Below, piece after piece: positions 1 to 6,929 of a stretch of DNA of 10,758 nucleotides. Position 1 is the stretch's first letter, and each line of letters opens with the position of its first letter. This DNA comes from DATKKX01 sp035542775 (lineage in GTDB: Bacteria; Planctomycetota; Phycisphaerae; UBA1845; UTPLA1): the NCBI GenBank assembly GCA_035542775.1, contig DATKKX010000306.1:1-10758 (forward strand), written 5' to 3'. The notes beneath the pieces are model-generated. The model was not told the origin of the DNA. It saw only the letters and a program-made list of their open reading frames with translations, and ran no database searches. A program made the position numbers and the translations under genes.

Positions 1-53
1 TCGGCGCCGCGCGTCAGCACGGCCATCTGTTCGTTTACAGGCGGAAAGCTCAT
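1..53 (-). CDS. tyrS: Tyrosyl-tRNA synthetase, N-terminal fragment (runs off the window)
   Basis: Only the first 17 codons are visible, reading MSFPPVNEQMAVLTRGA and then a partial codon starting GA. The run FPPV-x-EQ followed by a hydrophobic stretch and RG resembles the N-terminus of many bacterial tyrosyl-tRNA synthetases, which attach tyrosine to tRNA-Tyr in the cytoplasm. The ATG at 53-51 overlaps the TGA stop of the preceding hydrolase gene (52-50) as ATGA, so translational coupling is likely. An AAGG at about 61-58, inside the lysine codons of the hydrolase tail, is 4 nt from the ATG and can act as ribosome binding site. The catalytic HIGH and KMSKS motifs lie outside the window, so the assignment rests on a short match and on the good start context. 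Confidence 0.62.
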   Translation of the reverse strand, partial: MSFPPVNEQMAVLTRGA

Positions 54-1465
54 TTGTCCTTATCCTGATCCTTGCCCTGGTCTTTGCGATCGGGTTTGCT
101 CTTCTTCGGCAGTTTATCGGCAGCAGGATAGCCGAACTTCACCTTGCCGCCGAGCGGGACCACCGCCCGAGCAACCGGGAGGCGAGCGAAATCCCATCCG
201 CGGGCCGCCTCGGTGAGCATGACCGCCATGTCGCGCTCGATCTTGCCCTCGAAGAGCTTCTTCTTTCCCCGCATGATCTTCACCGGCTTGTCGAGGTCCA
301 GCAACTCATCGCTGAGGGACAGGACCACTCTCGGCGTGCGGCGGGCAACGATGTTGATGCTCTGGCTCCTGCAATCGCCTTCCACCAGGCCGAGCCTGTC
401 GGTAAGCCACTTTCGCTTGACAGTTTGCGGGTCCTCATCCGAGGGGACCGGAATGCTGAGCACGCCGTCCGGCAAGGGCTCGCCTTGCAGCTCCTCGGCA
501 CCGATCCAGTACGCGTCGCTTTGATCGGGCAGCCTGAATGTCTGGCGGACATGATTCGGATAGTGCAAACGTTGCTGGCTCAAAAGGGCGGCCAGGCGAT
601 CGGCGGGCGGTTCGACGCCCAAATGGCCCACTCCCTCAAGCTCGACCGCCTCGAAGTGCTTGAAGCCCAGCGCACCGATCACCGCGGACATCTGCCGGCA
701 GGCGGCGGCGTTCCCCCCGGTGGGATGCGGCTTGCCTTCGGCGGTGAGCGTGTCGCCCCGGCCCCAGCAGAACAGGATCGCCAGGTTTTGAGTGTTGGGC
801 AGGACTTCCTCATAAAGCAGGTCGCCGCCGACGAGTTGCAGATTCGTGGCCAGGGGAACGATGCCGGCCCAGCAATCCGGGTACATGACGGCCGCCATCC
901 AGGCGTCATGGCTGCCCTGGGAATACCCCATGAGGTAGACCCTGTCGCTGTCGACATGAAACGTGTGCCGCAGGGCGACGAGGAGATTCCGCGGGCGGGA
1001 GACGATGTCGGGCGGTTGGGTGAGCCCGAGCGGGCCCAGATCCTGCGGAGCGGCGATGATGAACTGGTTTGCGGCGCTGCCAAGCAATTGTGCGGTCAGG
1101 CGGAGCATGTGCTCGGCCTTGCCGCCTTGACCGTGGAGAGCGATGACCAGCGGCCAGGCCTTGTCCGGGTCGTAGGTTTCAGGCACCCGGACCCAGAGAG
1201 CCATCTCCGAGCCTTTGGCTTTTCGCAGCCGGAGCGAGGTTTCGTACTCGCCTGTCTGCGGCTTCTTCCACAGTTTCAGGCGCTTAATCGCTTCGGCAAG
1301 CCTGGCGGGCGTCAAGCCTTCGACGGCGAGGATTTCTTTCAGAACAGTTACGCGTTCCGCCGTGGTCTTGGCCGTGAAATGGCGGCGAAGGAGGTCGTTG
1401 AGATCCTGATCCGCCGTGGCGGGCAGGGGCGGCAGCAATGCGAGTGCGATCACGGCGAAACACAC
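50..1465 (-). CDS. Exported alpha/beta hydrolase (esterase / dienelactone hydrolase-like), 471 aa
   Basis: This is a serine hydrolase of the alpha/beta fold. Visible marks are an oxyanion-type HGQGG at residues 111-115, the nucleophile elbow GYSQGS with Ser182, a likely acid Asp238 in GRGDT, and a likely catalytic His281 in GVGHLG. The N-terminus (MCFAVIALALLPPLPATA, then D) looks like a signal peptide with an Ala-x-Ala cleavage site, but it has no basic residue before the hydrophobic core, which is unusual. After the triad there is an extra region (about 300-445) with no family I can name and then a Lys/Asp-rich tail. The GTG start is constrained because the uppS stop TAA (1486-1484) is in the same frame only seven codons upstream; GGGAG lies 8 nt before the GTG. 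It sits between uppS and tyrS in an apparent operon. Substrate is unknown; an ester or peptide bond is plausible. Confidence 0.85.
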   Translation of the reverse strand: MCFAVIALALLPPLPATADQDLNDLLRRHFTAKTTAERVTVLKEILAVEGLTPARLAEAIKRLKLWKKPQTGEYETSLRLRKAKGSEMALWVRVPETYDPDKAWPLVIALHGQGGKAEHMLRLTAQLLGSAANQFIIAAPQDLGPLGLTQPPDIVSRPRNLLVALRHTFHVDSDRVYLMGYSQGSHDAWMAAVMYPDCWAGIVPLATNLQLVGGDLLYEEVLPNTQNLAILFCWGRGDTLTAEGKPHPTGGNAAACRQMSAVIGALGFKHFEAVELEGVGHLGVEPPADRLAALLSQQRLHYPNHVRQTFRLPDQSDAYWIGAEELQGEPLPDGVLSIPVPSDEDPQTVKRKWLTDRLGLVEGDCRSQSINIVARRTPRVVLSLSDELLDLDKPVKIMRGKKKLFEGKIERDMAVMLTEAARGWDFARLPVARAVVPLGGKVKFGYPAADKLPKKSKPDRKDQGKDQDKDK

Positions 1466-1483
1466 GGCTCCGGCTCCCGGTGA

Positions 1484-2251
1484 TTACACTGACGGCGTGC
1501 TTGCCACGCGGCCGAACCGTCGGTCACGTTGGGCATACGCGGCGAAGGCGGCGTTCAGGTTCGATCGGCGAAAGTCCGGCCACAGCGTGTCGGTCACGTA
1601 CAACTCCGCGTAGCTGATCTGCCATAGCAGAAAGTTGCTCACCCTCATCTCCCCGGCGGTGCGGATGAGCAGGTCCGGATCAGGCAGTCCCGCGGTATAG
1701 AGCGAGTCGCTGATGGTGGCTTCGTCGATCCGGCCGGGCTGCAATTCGCCGGCAAGAATCCGCCGGGCGATGGACTGGACCGCGTCGGTCAATTCGACGC
1801 GGCTGCTGTAATTCAGCGCCAGACACAGCGTCATGCCGGCATTGTTCCTCGACAGCAGGGCGGTTTCATCCAGCTCGCGCAGGACCTCTTCGGGCAGGCC
1901 GGCCCGGCGGCCGATCTGCACAAGACGGATGTCGTTATCCATGATTTCCTGTCGCTCCTTGATGAGATACCGCACGTAGAGGTTCATCAGGTGGCTGATC
2001 TCGTCGACCGGGCGATTCCAGTTTTCCGTGCTGAAGCTATAGAGCGTCAGGCATCCGATGCCGAGCCGGGCGGAATGAGTGACGATCTCGCGGACGTTTT
2101 CGGCGCCGGCCTCATGGCCCTTCACGCGGGGCAGGCCGCGTTTCTTCGCCCAACGGCCGTTGCCGTCCATGATGATGGCGACGTGACGCGGCAACCGCTC
2201 TCGCGGTATGCCGAGCTCGCTTTGAGGATCGAGCGGTTCGGCGGTGGGCAT
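1484..2251 (-). CDS. uppS: Isoprenyl transferase, undecaprenyl diphosphate synthase, 255 aa
   Basis: This cis-prenyltransferase adds isopentenyl diphosphate units to farnesyl diphosphate to make the C55 lipid carrier for cell-wall and surface polysaccharide synthesis. The signature HVAIIMDGNGRWA is at residues 23-35, with the catalytic and Mg-binding Asp at 29. The YSFSTENW block follows at 71-78, NYSSR at 147-151, and the C-terminal RTAGE-x-R-x-SNFLLWQ block at 197-211, ending in the AELY and LWPDF motifs. Length is normal for the family. RTAGE replaces the more common RTGGE, and NYSSR replaces NYGGR; both are conservative. The ATG at 2251 has only a weak purine-rich stretch upstream. The gene begins 15 nt after the purA stop and ends 18 nt before the hydrolase start, so it is probably co-transcribed with both. 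The usual partners cdsA, dxr and rseP are not in this window. Confidence 0.96.
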   Translation of the reverse strand: MPTAEPLDPQSELGIPRERLPRHVAIIMDGNGRWAKKRGLPRVKGHEAGAENVREIVTHSARLGIGCLTLYSFSTENWNRPVDEISHLMNLYVRYLIKERQEIMDNDIRLVQIGRRAGLPEEVLRELDETALLSRNNAGMTLCLALNYSSRVELTDAVQSIARRILAGELQPGRIDEATISDSLYTAGLPDPDLLIRTAGEMRVSNFLLWQISYAELYVTDTLWPDFRRSNLNAAFAAYAQRDRRFGRVASTPSV

Positions 2252-2266
2252 AAGGCTTCGACTTTC

Positions 2267-3577
2267 TCACGGCGCGGCCTGGCGATGCAGGGTCGCCGAG
2301 CGGTCCGCGCCGACGCTCAACAGCGTAATCGGCACGCCAAGCAGTTTCTCCAGCCGGTCGATATAACGGCGAGCACTGTCGGGCAATTGCGACAGATGGC
2401 TGATCGGACCGCCCTTGTCAGGCCATCCCGGCAAAGTCTCGTAGACAGGCTCGACCTGGCCCAGGACATCCACATCCGGGGAGAAGAACTCCAGCTTGCG
2501 GCCCTTGTGGAGATAACCGGTGCAGATCTTCACTTCCGGCAGCGAGGCCAGCGTGTCCAGGTGCATCACCGCGACCTGCGTGATGCCGTTCAACGCAACA
2601 CTGTACTTGACGGCGAAGGCATCGAACCAGCCGCAGCGTCGGGGGCGGCCCGTGGTCGTGCCGTATTCGTGGCCGCGGCGGCGAATTGTCTCGCCGGTAT
2701 CGTCGTTCAGCTCGGTGGGGAACGGTCCGCCGCCGACTCGGGTAGTGTAGGCTTTGACGACCCCGATGAAGGAGCGGACGGCGGAGAAGGGCAATCCCGC
2801 GCCGCCGGAGATGCCCCCGGCCATGCACGTGCTGCTGGTGACGAAGGGGAAGGTGCCGTGATCGATGTCCAGCAGCGTGCCCTGGGCGCCTTCAAAGAGG
2901 ACTCGCCGGCGGGCGGCGACGGCCTGGTGCAGTCTCGACGTGGTGTCGGTCACGTGGGGCGCCAGCTTCTCCGCACAAGTCAAGTACGCGGCGGCGATGG
3001 CTTCCGGGTCGAGGGGCTCCTTGTCACCGTACAGAGTCGCGAACAGGGTATTGCGATCGGCAACGATCTCCTCCAGCCGGGCGCGAAACCGCGGCGGGTC
3101 GTACAGATCACCGACGCGAAACGCCGTGCTCCGCAGCGCCTTGTCCGCGTAGCAGGGCCCGATGCCCCTTGCGGTGGTGCCGATCCGCCGGGCGCTATCG
3201 AGACGGGCTTCCGCCAGCCGGTCTTGTTTCTTGTGATAAGGCATCACCAGGTGGGCGCGATTTGAGATCAGCAGATTGCCGCCGACCTCGATGCCGCGGG
3301 CACGAAGGCCGTTGATCTCCTCGGTAAGTATCTCCGGGTCCAGGACCACACCAGGGCCGATGATGCAGAGAACTCCCGGGCGGAGGATCCCGCTGGGAAC
3401 GAGATGCAGGGCGAACTTCTCGCCCCCGATCTGGATGGTATGCCCCGCGTTGGCTCCACCGGCATATCGGACGACGACGTCGAAATGCTCGGTGAGCAGA
3501 TCGACGATCTTCCCCTTGCCTTCGTCGCCCCATTGGAGGCCGACGACACCGGTGTTGCCCAGAGCGTTGAAGTCCAT
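2267..3577 (-). CDS. purA: Adenylosuccinate synthase, 436 aa
   Basis: PurA condenses IMP and aspartate using GTP, the first committed step of AMP synthesis. The hallmark WGDEGKGKIVD is at residues 16-26, with the catalytic Asp18. NAGHT at 43-47 carries the catalytic His46. The GTTARGIGP block (IMP binding), the switch-like segment GTTTGRPRRCGWFD, and the C-terminal segment with TLLSVGADR before the stop are all in the expected order. Length matches the usual 425-435 residues, so the gene is intact. It is the first gene of the minus-strand cluster and diverges from the serine acetyltransferase gene. No Shine-Dalgarno sequence is visible before the ATG; instead a TATAAC hexamer lies 13 nt upstream, which raises the possibility of a very short leader. 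Confidence 0.97.
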   Translation of the reverse strand: MDFNALGNTGVVGLQWGDEGKGKIVDLLTEHFDVVVRYAGGANAGHTIQIGGEKFALHLVPSGILRPGVLCIIGPGVVLDPEILTEEINGLRARGIEVGGNLLISNRAHLVMPYHKKQDRLAEARLDSARRIGTTARGIGPCYADKALRSTAFRVGDLYDPPRFRARLEEIVADRNTLFATLYGDKEPLDPEAIAAAYLTCAEKLAPHVTDTTSRLHQAVAARRRVLFEGAQGTLLDIDHGTFPFVTSSTCMAGGISGGAGLPFSAVRSFIGVVKAYTTRVGGGPFPTELNDDTGETIRRRGHEYGTTTGRPRRCGWFDAFAVKYSVALNGITQVAVMHLDTLASLPEVKICTGYLHKGRKLEFFSPDVDVLGQVEPVYETLPGWPDKGGPISHLSQLPDSARRYIDRLEKLLGVPITLLSVGADRSATLHRQAAP

Positions 3578-3590
3578 TGGTCTGATGGTA

Positions 3591-3596
3591 GTTATA
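3591..3596 (-). promoter_or_regulatory. Candidate -10 element for the purA cluster
   Basis: Read on the minus strand, TATAAC (preceded by TG) ends 13 nt before the purA ATG. With a normal -10 to +1 distance the transcript would have a leader of only about 5-7 nt, which fits the absence of a ribosome binding site. No convincing -35 is visible at 16-18 bp spacing, so the call is weak. Confidence 0.3.
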
Positions 3597-3707
3597 CAGA
3601 GATGTGGACGGCGGCGAAAGCGGACCTGGAGGACCGCTGAATACGCTCCTTGGGGAGGGTGTGCCGGCCTTTCAGACCATGGCTGCGCCCTGGCTCGGCC
3701 CCGTAGA

Positions 3708-3713
3708 TATAAT
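3708..3713 (+). promoter_or_regulatory. Candidate -10 element (TATAAT) upstream of the serine acetyltransferase gene
   Basis: An exact TATAAT stands out in otherwise GC-rich sequence in the divergent intergenic region, 160 nt before the chosen ATG. There is no recognisable -35 at the proper spacing. The surrounding bases (TAGATATAATG) are partly palindromic, so a minus-strand reading cannot be excluded. I see no tRNA, riboswitch or T-box fold in the leader. A short CTCC/GGAG pairing near 3803-3816 is too small to interpret. Confidence 0.3.
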
Positions 3714-3873
3714 GCAGACGAGCAGGCCCGGAGAGACAGGCATTCGAGAACGGCGCAACCAGAGTGAACGATGATGCGGCGCGGTGCGGAGTTTCCGGTC
3801 GCTCCACTAGCGGGAGTTGCAGATTGAGCCGGTTAAACGCGATATAGGGATGATGGATTACAGAAAAGGCCGA

Positions 3874-4857
3874 ATGACGAACGGTGAGTTCGATATCGAC
3901 GAACGGCTGGAAGACCTCGTCGGGCGGATCGTCACCAGCTATGGGCAGGAGGGCCGGACGCGGCATATCGACCGGGGCTATCTGCCGAGCCAGCCGGAGA
4001 TCGTTCTCATCATCGAATTGCTGCTGGAGATCTCATATCCAGGTTATTTCGGCCGTGGGAACCTGACGACCAAGAACGTGAGATATCACATCGGCGACCT
4101 GTTGCCGCGTCTCGGTCAGTCGCTATACACCCAGGTGTTCCGCTCGCTTTGCCACCAGAGCGAGTTGGAAGGCACGTACGACCCGAACGGATCGCCCGAG
4201 CAGGCCTCCCCGTTCGACGCCCAGGCCAGGCTGCTGACGGAACGGTTCCTGGAGAAGATTCCGGAGATTCGGGACCTGCTGGCTCTGGACGTGCAGGCGG
4301 CGTACGACGGCGATCCCGCCGCGGCCAACACCGATGAGGTGATCCTGGCTTATCCCGGGGTCCTGGCGATTACCGTGTATCGCTACGCGCACGTACTGTA
4401 CACCATGGACGTGCCGCTGATCCCCCGGACCATGACCGAATGGGCCCATCAGCGCACCGGAATCGACATACACCCCGGGGCGCGGATCGGCAAGAGTTTC
4501 TTCATCGACCACGGCACCGGCGTGGTGGTTGGCGAAACCACCGACATCGGCGACAATGTCAAGCTGTACCAGGGCGTGACGCTGGGCGCTTTGAGCTTCC
4601 TCAAAGACGAGCGCGGCCGGATGGTCCGGGGCTACAAGCGGCATCCGACGGTCCGCGACAACGTCACGATCTACGCGAACGCGATCATTCTGGGCGGGGA
4701 GACGATTCTCGGCCAGGGTTGCACGATCGGCGGCTCGACCTTCCTGACTTCGAGCGTGCCGGCAGGGTGCACCGTCACGACGATCGCCCCGGAACTGACC
4801 GTTCGCCCGCCGAAATGGGGCGGCTTGACCGGCACAGTGCAGGATTTCAGCATTTAG
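3874..4857 (+). CDS. cysE: Serine O-acetyltransferase (CysE/EpsC family), 327 aa
   Basis: SAT transfers acetyl from acetyl-CoA to L-serine, giving O-acetylserine, the precursor used by cysteine synthase. An alpha-helical N-terminal domain (about 1-185) is followed by a left-handed beta-helix of hexapeptide repeats. IDIHPGARIG leads to IDHGTGVVVGET with the catalytic His213, and YKRHPTV carries the second conserved His257. The chain ends in DFSI. A C-terminal isoleucine is known in this family as the residue that docks into the CysK active site, so a cysteine synthase complex is possible, although cysK is not in the window. The start is uncertain: the frame stays open back to a TTG at 3817 (19 extra residues) with other ATGs at 3850 and 3853. 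I chose the ATG at 3874 because AAGG lies 4 nt before it. The gene diverges from purA. Confidence 0.93.
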   Translation: MTNGEFDIDERLEDLVGRIVTSYGQEGRTRHIDRGYLPSQPEIVLIIELLLEISYPGYFGRGNLTTKNVRYHIGDLLPRLGQSLYTQVFRSLCHQSELEGTYDPNGSPEQASPFDAQARLLTERFLEKIPEIRDLLALDVQAAYDGDPAAANTDEVILAYPGVLAITVYRYAHVLYTMDVPLIPRTMTEWAHQRTGIDIHPGARIGKSFFIDHGTGVVVGETTDIGDNVKLYQGVTLGALSFLKDERGRMVRGYKRHPTVRDNVTIYANAIILGGETILGQGCTIGGSTFLTSSVPAGCTVTTIAPELTVRPPKWGGLTGTVQDFSI

Positions 4858-4862
4858 GCCCG

Positions 4863-4899
4863 CACTCACCACGGAGTCACTGAGGCACGGAGTGAATGA
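4863..4899. repeat. Candidate dispersed intergenic repeat (CACGGAG type)
   Basis: Just after the acetyltransferase stop there is CTCACCACGGAG, then TCACTGAGGCACGGAGTG. This resembles the CACGGAGGCACGGAG-type short repeats that I recall as common in intergenic DNA of many environmental bacteria. A related but more divergent stretch follows the next gene (6841-6883). No T-run follows, so I do not call it a terminator. The rest of 4858-5073 holds only a small hairpin at 4922-4937 (CCGCG / CGCGG, 6-nt loop) and the ribosome binding site of the next gene. Confidence 0.35.
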
Positions 4900-5073
4900 G
4901 TATGAAGCCGGACGGATGGAACCGCGCCCATTCGCGGGCATGCTTCGACGCTGACGGTTTTCCCATCCTCCAGCATTGGTCCTTTTCTCCGCGGCTTGTG
5001 CAGTGAACAATCCGGTGAGGGCTTGGTCTTCAAACCTGCCGATACAAGCCGTGGGGGCGTTAGAGGTATGAGC

Positions 5074-6831
5074 ATGTCGCTTCGCGTGTGGATTCAACGG
5101 CTTGCGGTGATCGCCGTGATCGCCTGGAGCCTTGCGCCGGCCGGCTGTACCAAGGAGGAGATACGGCGCTTATTCGACAAAGAGGAAAAGAAGTCGCAGC
5201 CCGAACCGATCGCTCCGCCCGCCGTCAGCAGCGTGGCGGTTCAGGGAACGATAGGCCAGCTCGTCACCATCGACGGTTTGCGCCTCACGCACGTTCGCGG
5301 ATTTGGTCTGGTCGTCGACCTGGTGGATACCGGGGGCAGCGATGGTCCGGAAGTGGTCAAGAACTACCTGGCCAAGGAAATCCGCACCTGGCAGGACCCC
5401 AGTCAACCCCCCATATCGTTGCAGGAGATGCTGGACAGCCGGGACGCGGCGATGGTGGAGGTCACCGGCTTGATCCCCGCCGCGGCCAGGAAGGGCGATC
5501 GTCTCGACGTTGTGGTCCGTGCCCTGGGGACGCAGACCAAGTCTCTGGTCGGCGGCCGGCTGGTTCTCGGCAGCTTGAAACTCTACGCCGACACCCCCGC
5601 CGGCGTCATCGAAGGAACGACATTGGGGACGGCCGCGGGGCCGGTCTTCGTCAGTTCGCTGGATCTCGACGGCAAGCTCGCCAAGAAAGTGGACCTGCGC
5701 ACCGGCTGGGTGCTCGGCGGAGGAATCGCCAAGGAGGACCGGCGCGTCCGCTTGGTGCTCAATGATCCCCGGTACAGCCTGGCCCAGCAGATCGTGGCCC
5801 GACTGAACGGCCGGTACTCTACCGGCGATCCGATGGCGGTGGGGCAGAGCCCGAGCTATGTGGACCTGCACATCCCCGAGAAGTTCCTGGCACACAAGCG
5901 CTTGTTTCTCGAACGGGTTCTCTTCACCAGCCTCAACCCCAACGAGGCCTTCCTGGCCCAGCGGACCAAGGACCTCGCCACGGTGATCGTCGAGCCGCAC
6001 GCAGAATACGAATCCATCGGGCTGGCGTGGGAGGCGATCGGCCAGATGTGCCTGCCGACGGTCAAAGAGCTGTACACGCACTCCACGCCGGAAGTGAGCT
6101 ACTTTGCCGGCCGCACGGGGATGCGTCTCGGCGACCAGCGCGGGATGGAGGTGGTGGCCAAGTATGCCAAGCAGGCGGACAGCCCTCTGCGGAATCAGGC
6201 CATCGACGAGCTGGGACTGGCCATGGACATGTACGGCGCGGGCGAATGCCTCCGCGGGCTGCTGAGCGACCCCGACGCCAACGTCCGCATACGGGCGTAC
6301 AAGGCGCTGCGGCAGCGACCACATCCGGCGATACGGTCCAAGGTCTTGTACGAGGACAACCTGATCCTGGATATTGTCGAATCCACGGGCCCCTATCTGA
6401 TCTACGTCCAGCGTTCAATGGTCCCGCGAATCGCGGTATTCGGGTCGCAGATGAGCTGCAAGCCGCCGGCGATTTATCCCGGCGAGCATCGCGATGCGCG
6501 CCGGATCCAGGCGCAAATCAGCGCCGCCGAGGGAGCGGATTCGCTGACCGTAATCTACAACAACAAGCGGACGCGGAAGAATTCGCCGCCGCTGACGGTA
6601 TCACTGAACGTGGCGGAGATGATCTCGTTCCTCGGCGGGACCCCGGTCCGCGACGAGAACGGCAACGTGCTGGGTCTGGGGGCGCCGTACTCCGAGATCG
6701 TGGATATCCTGGCCGTGTTCTGCGATCCGGATACGAAGACGATCCCGGCGACGTTCGTCGCCGAAGACCTGGAGGGCAAGGAGGAGGTCAAGAACGAGGG
6801 CGAGCGGGAGCGGAAGGAATCGGAGTTTTAG
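5074..6831 (+). CDS. FlgI-like (P-ring domain) lipoprotein with HEAT-like repeats, 585 aa
   Basis: Residues 1-25 form a lipoprotein signal: basic MSLRVWIQR, a hydrophobic core, then APAGC with Cys25 as the lipidation site. Residues 58-270 follow the order of flagellar P-ring protein FlgI: VRGFGLVVDLVDTGG (FlgI: GYGLVVGLNGTGD), AAMVEVTGLIPAAARKGDRLDVVV (FlgI: AAVMVTADLPPFAKPGQKIDVTV), a GG-x-L-x-x-x-x-LK block, AAGPVFV, and the LNDP-x-Y-x-x-AQQIVARLN helix. Residues about 300-425 look like HEAT or armadillo helices (for example LSDPDANVRIRAYKALRQ). Residues 430-565 form a C-terminal region I cannot assign, with PRIAVFG and PYSEIVDIL, followed by a charged tail. The open frame extends upstream to 4996, but AGAGG (5062-5066) is 7 nt before the ATG at 5074 and the lipobox fits that start. 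Likely role: a periplasmic ring or scaffold protein attached to a membrane; involvement in flagella is not shown. Confidence 0.82.
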   Translation: MSLRVWIQRLAVIAVIAWSLAPAGCTKEEIRRLFDKEEKKSQPEPIAPPAVSSVAVQGTIGQLVTIDGLRLTHVRGFGLVVDLVDTGGSDGPEVVKNYLAKEIRTWQDPSQPPISLQEMLDSRDAAMVEVTGLIPAAARKGDRLDVVVRALGTQTKSLVGGRLVLGSLKLYADTPAGVIEGTTLGTAAGPVFVSSLDLDGKLAKKVDLRTGWVLGGGIAKEDRRVRLVLNDPRYSLAQQIVARLNGRYSTGDPMAVGQSPSYVDLHIPEKFLAHKRLFLERVLFTSLNPNEAFLAQRTKDLATVIVEPHAEYESIGLAWEAIGQMCLPTVKELYTHSTPEVSYFAGRTGMRLGDQRGMEVVAKYAKQADSPLRNQAIDELGLAMDMYGAGECLRGLLSDPDANVRIRAYKALRQRPHPAIRSKVLYEDNLILDIVESTGPYLIYVQRSMVPRIAVFGSQMSCKPPAIYPGEHRDARRIQAQISAAEGADSLTVIYNNKRTRKNSPPLTVSLNVAEMISFLGGTPVRDENGNVLGLGAPYSEIVDILAVFCDPDTKTIPATFVAEDLEGKEEVKNEGERERKESEF

Positions 6832-6840
6832 TCCGCGTCC

Positions 6841-6883
6841 CTCACCAAGGCCTCTCCGCGAAGGACACGAAGATACAAGAAAC
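6841..6883. repeat. Possible second, degenerate copy of the intergenic repeat
   Basis: Directly after the FlgI-like gene there is CTCACCAAGG, then CGCGAAGGACACGAAGATAC. The pattern (CTCACCA start, then purine-rich GGACACGAAG) resembles both the stretch at 4863-4899 and a widespread family of ACCACGAAGGACACGAAG-like intergenic repeats. The similarity is loose, so this is tentative. Confidence 0.25.
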
Positions 6884-6894
6884 CTCACGACTAG

Positions 6895-6925
6895 CACGCG
6901 GCGCCCATCCGGCGGTCTGCGCGTG
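6895..6925. terminator. Candidate bidirectional hairpin between convergent genes
   Basis: In the 98-nt gap between two convergent stop codons, CACGCG (6895-6900) can pair with CGCGTG (6920-6925). Inside this, CGCC (6902-6905) pairs with GGCG (6911-6914) around a 5-nt loop. The place fits a shared terminator, but there is no T-run on either side, so it may instead be a barrier or RNA-stabilising hairpin. Confidence 0.3.
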
Positions 6926-6929
6926 GCGG

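Noticed and set aside
425..1483. 352-codon plus-strand open frame opposite the hydrolase
   Set aside because: Mirror frame of a GC-rich gene with clear hydrolase motifs; its translation has no recognisable domain and low-complexity composition.
1991..3265. 424-codon plus-strand open frame opposite uppS and purA
   Set aside because: Overlaps two unmistakable genes on the other strand; composition (Arg/Gly/Ala/Gln rich) is typical of an antisense shadow.
3600..3816. tRNA, 4.5S RNA or riboswitch in the divergent intergenic region
   Set aside because: I looked for cloverleaf arms, the signal-recognition RNA loop and T-box-like blocks by eye and found no consistent fold.
3592..3966. 124-codon minus-strand open frame in the purA/cysE intergenic region
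   Set aside because: Runs into the acetyltransferase coding region, has no motif, and its end overlaps the candidate purA promoter.
4123..5097. 324-codon minus-strand open frame opposite the serine acetyltransferase
   Set aside because: Antisense to the conserved hexapeptide-repeat domain; no ribosome binding site or family resemblance.
5170..6324. 384-codon minus-strand open frame opposite the FlgI-like gene
   Set aside because: Shadow frame: the plus-strand product has a lipobox and FlgI-like blocks, while this one has none.
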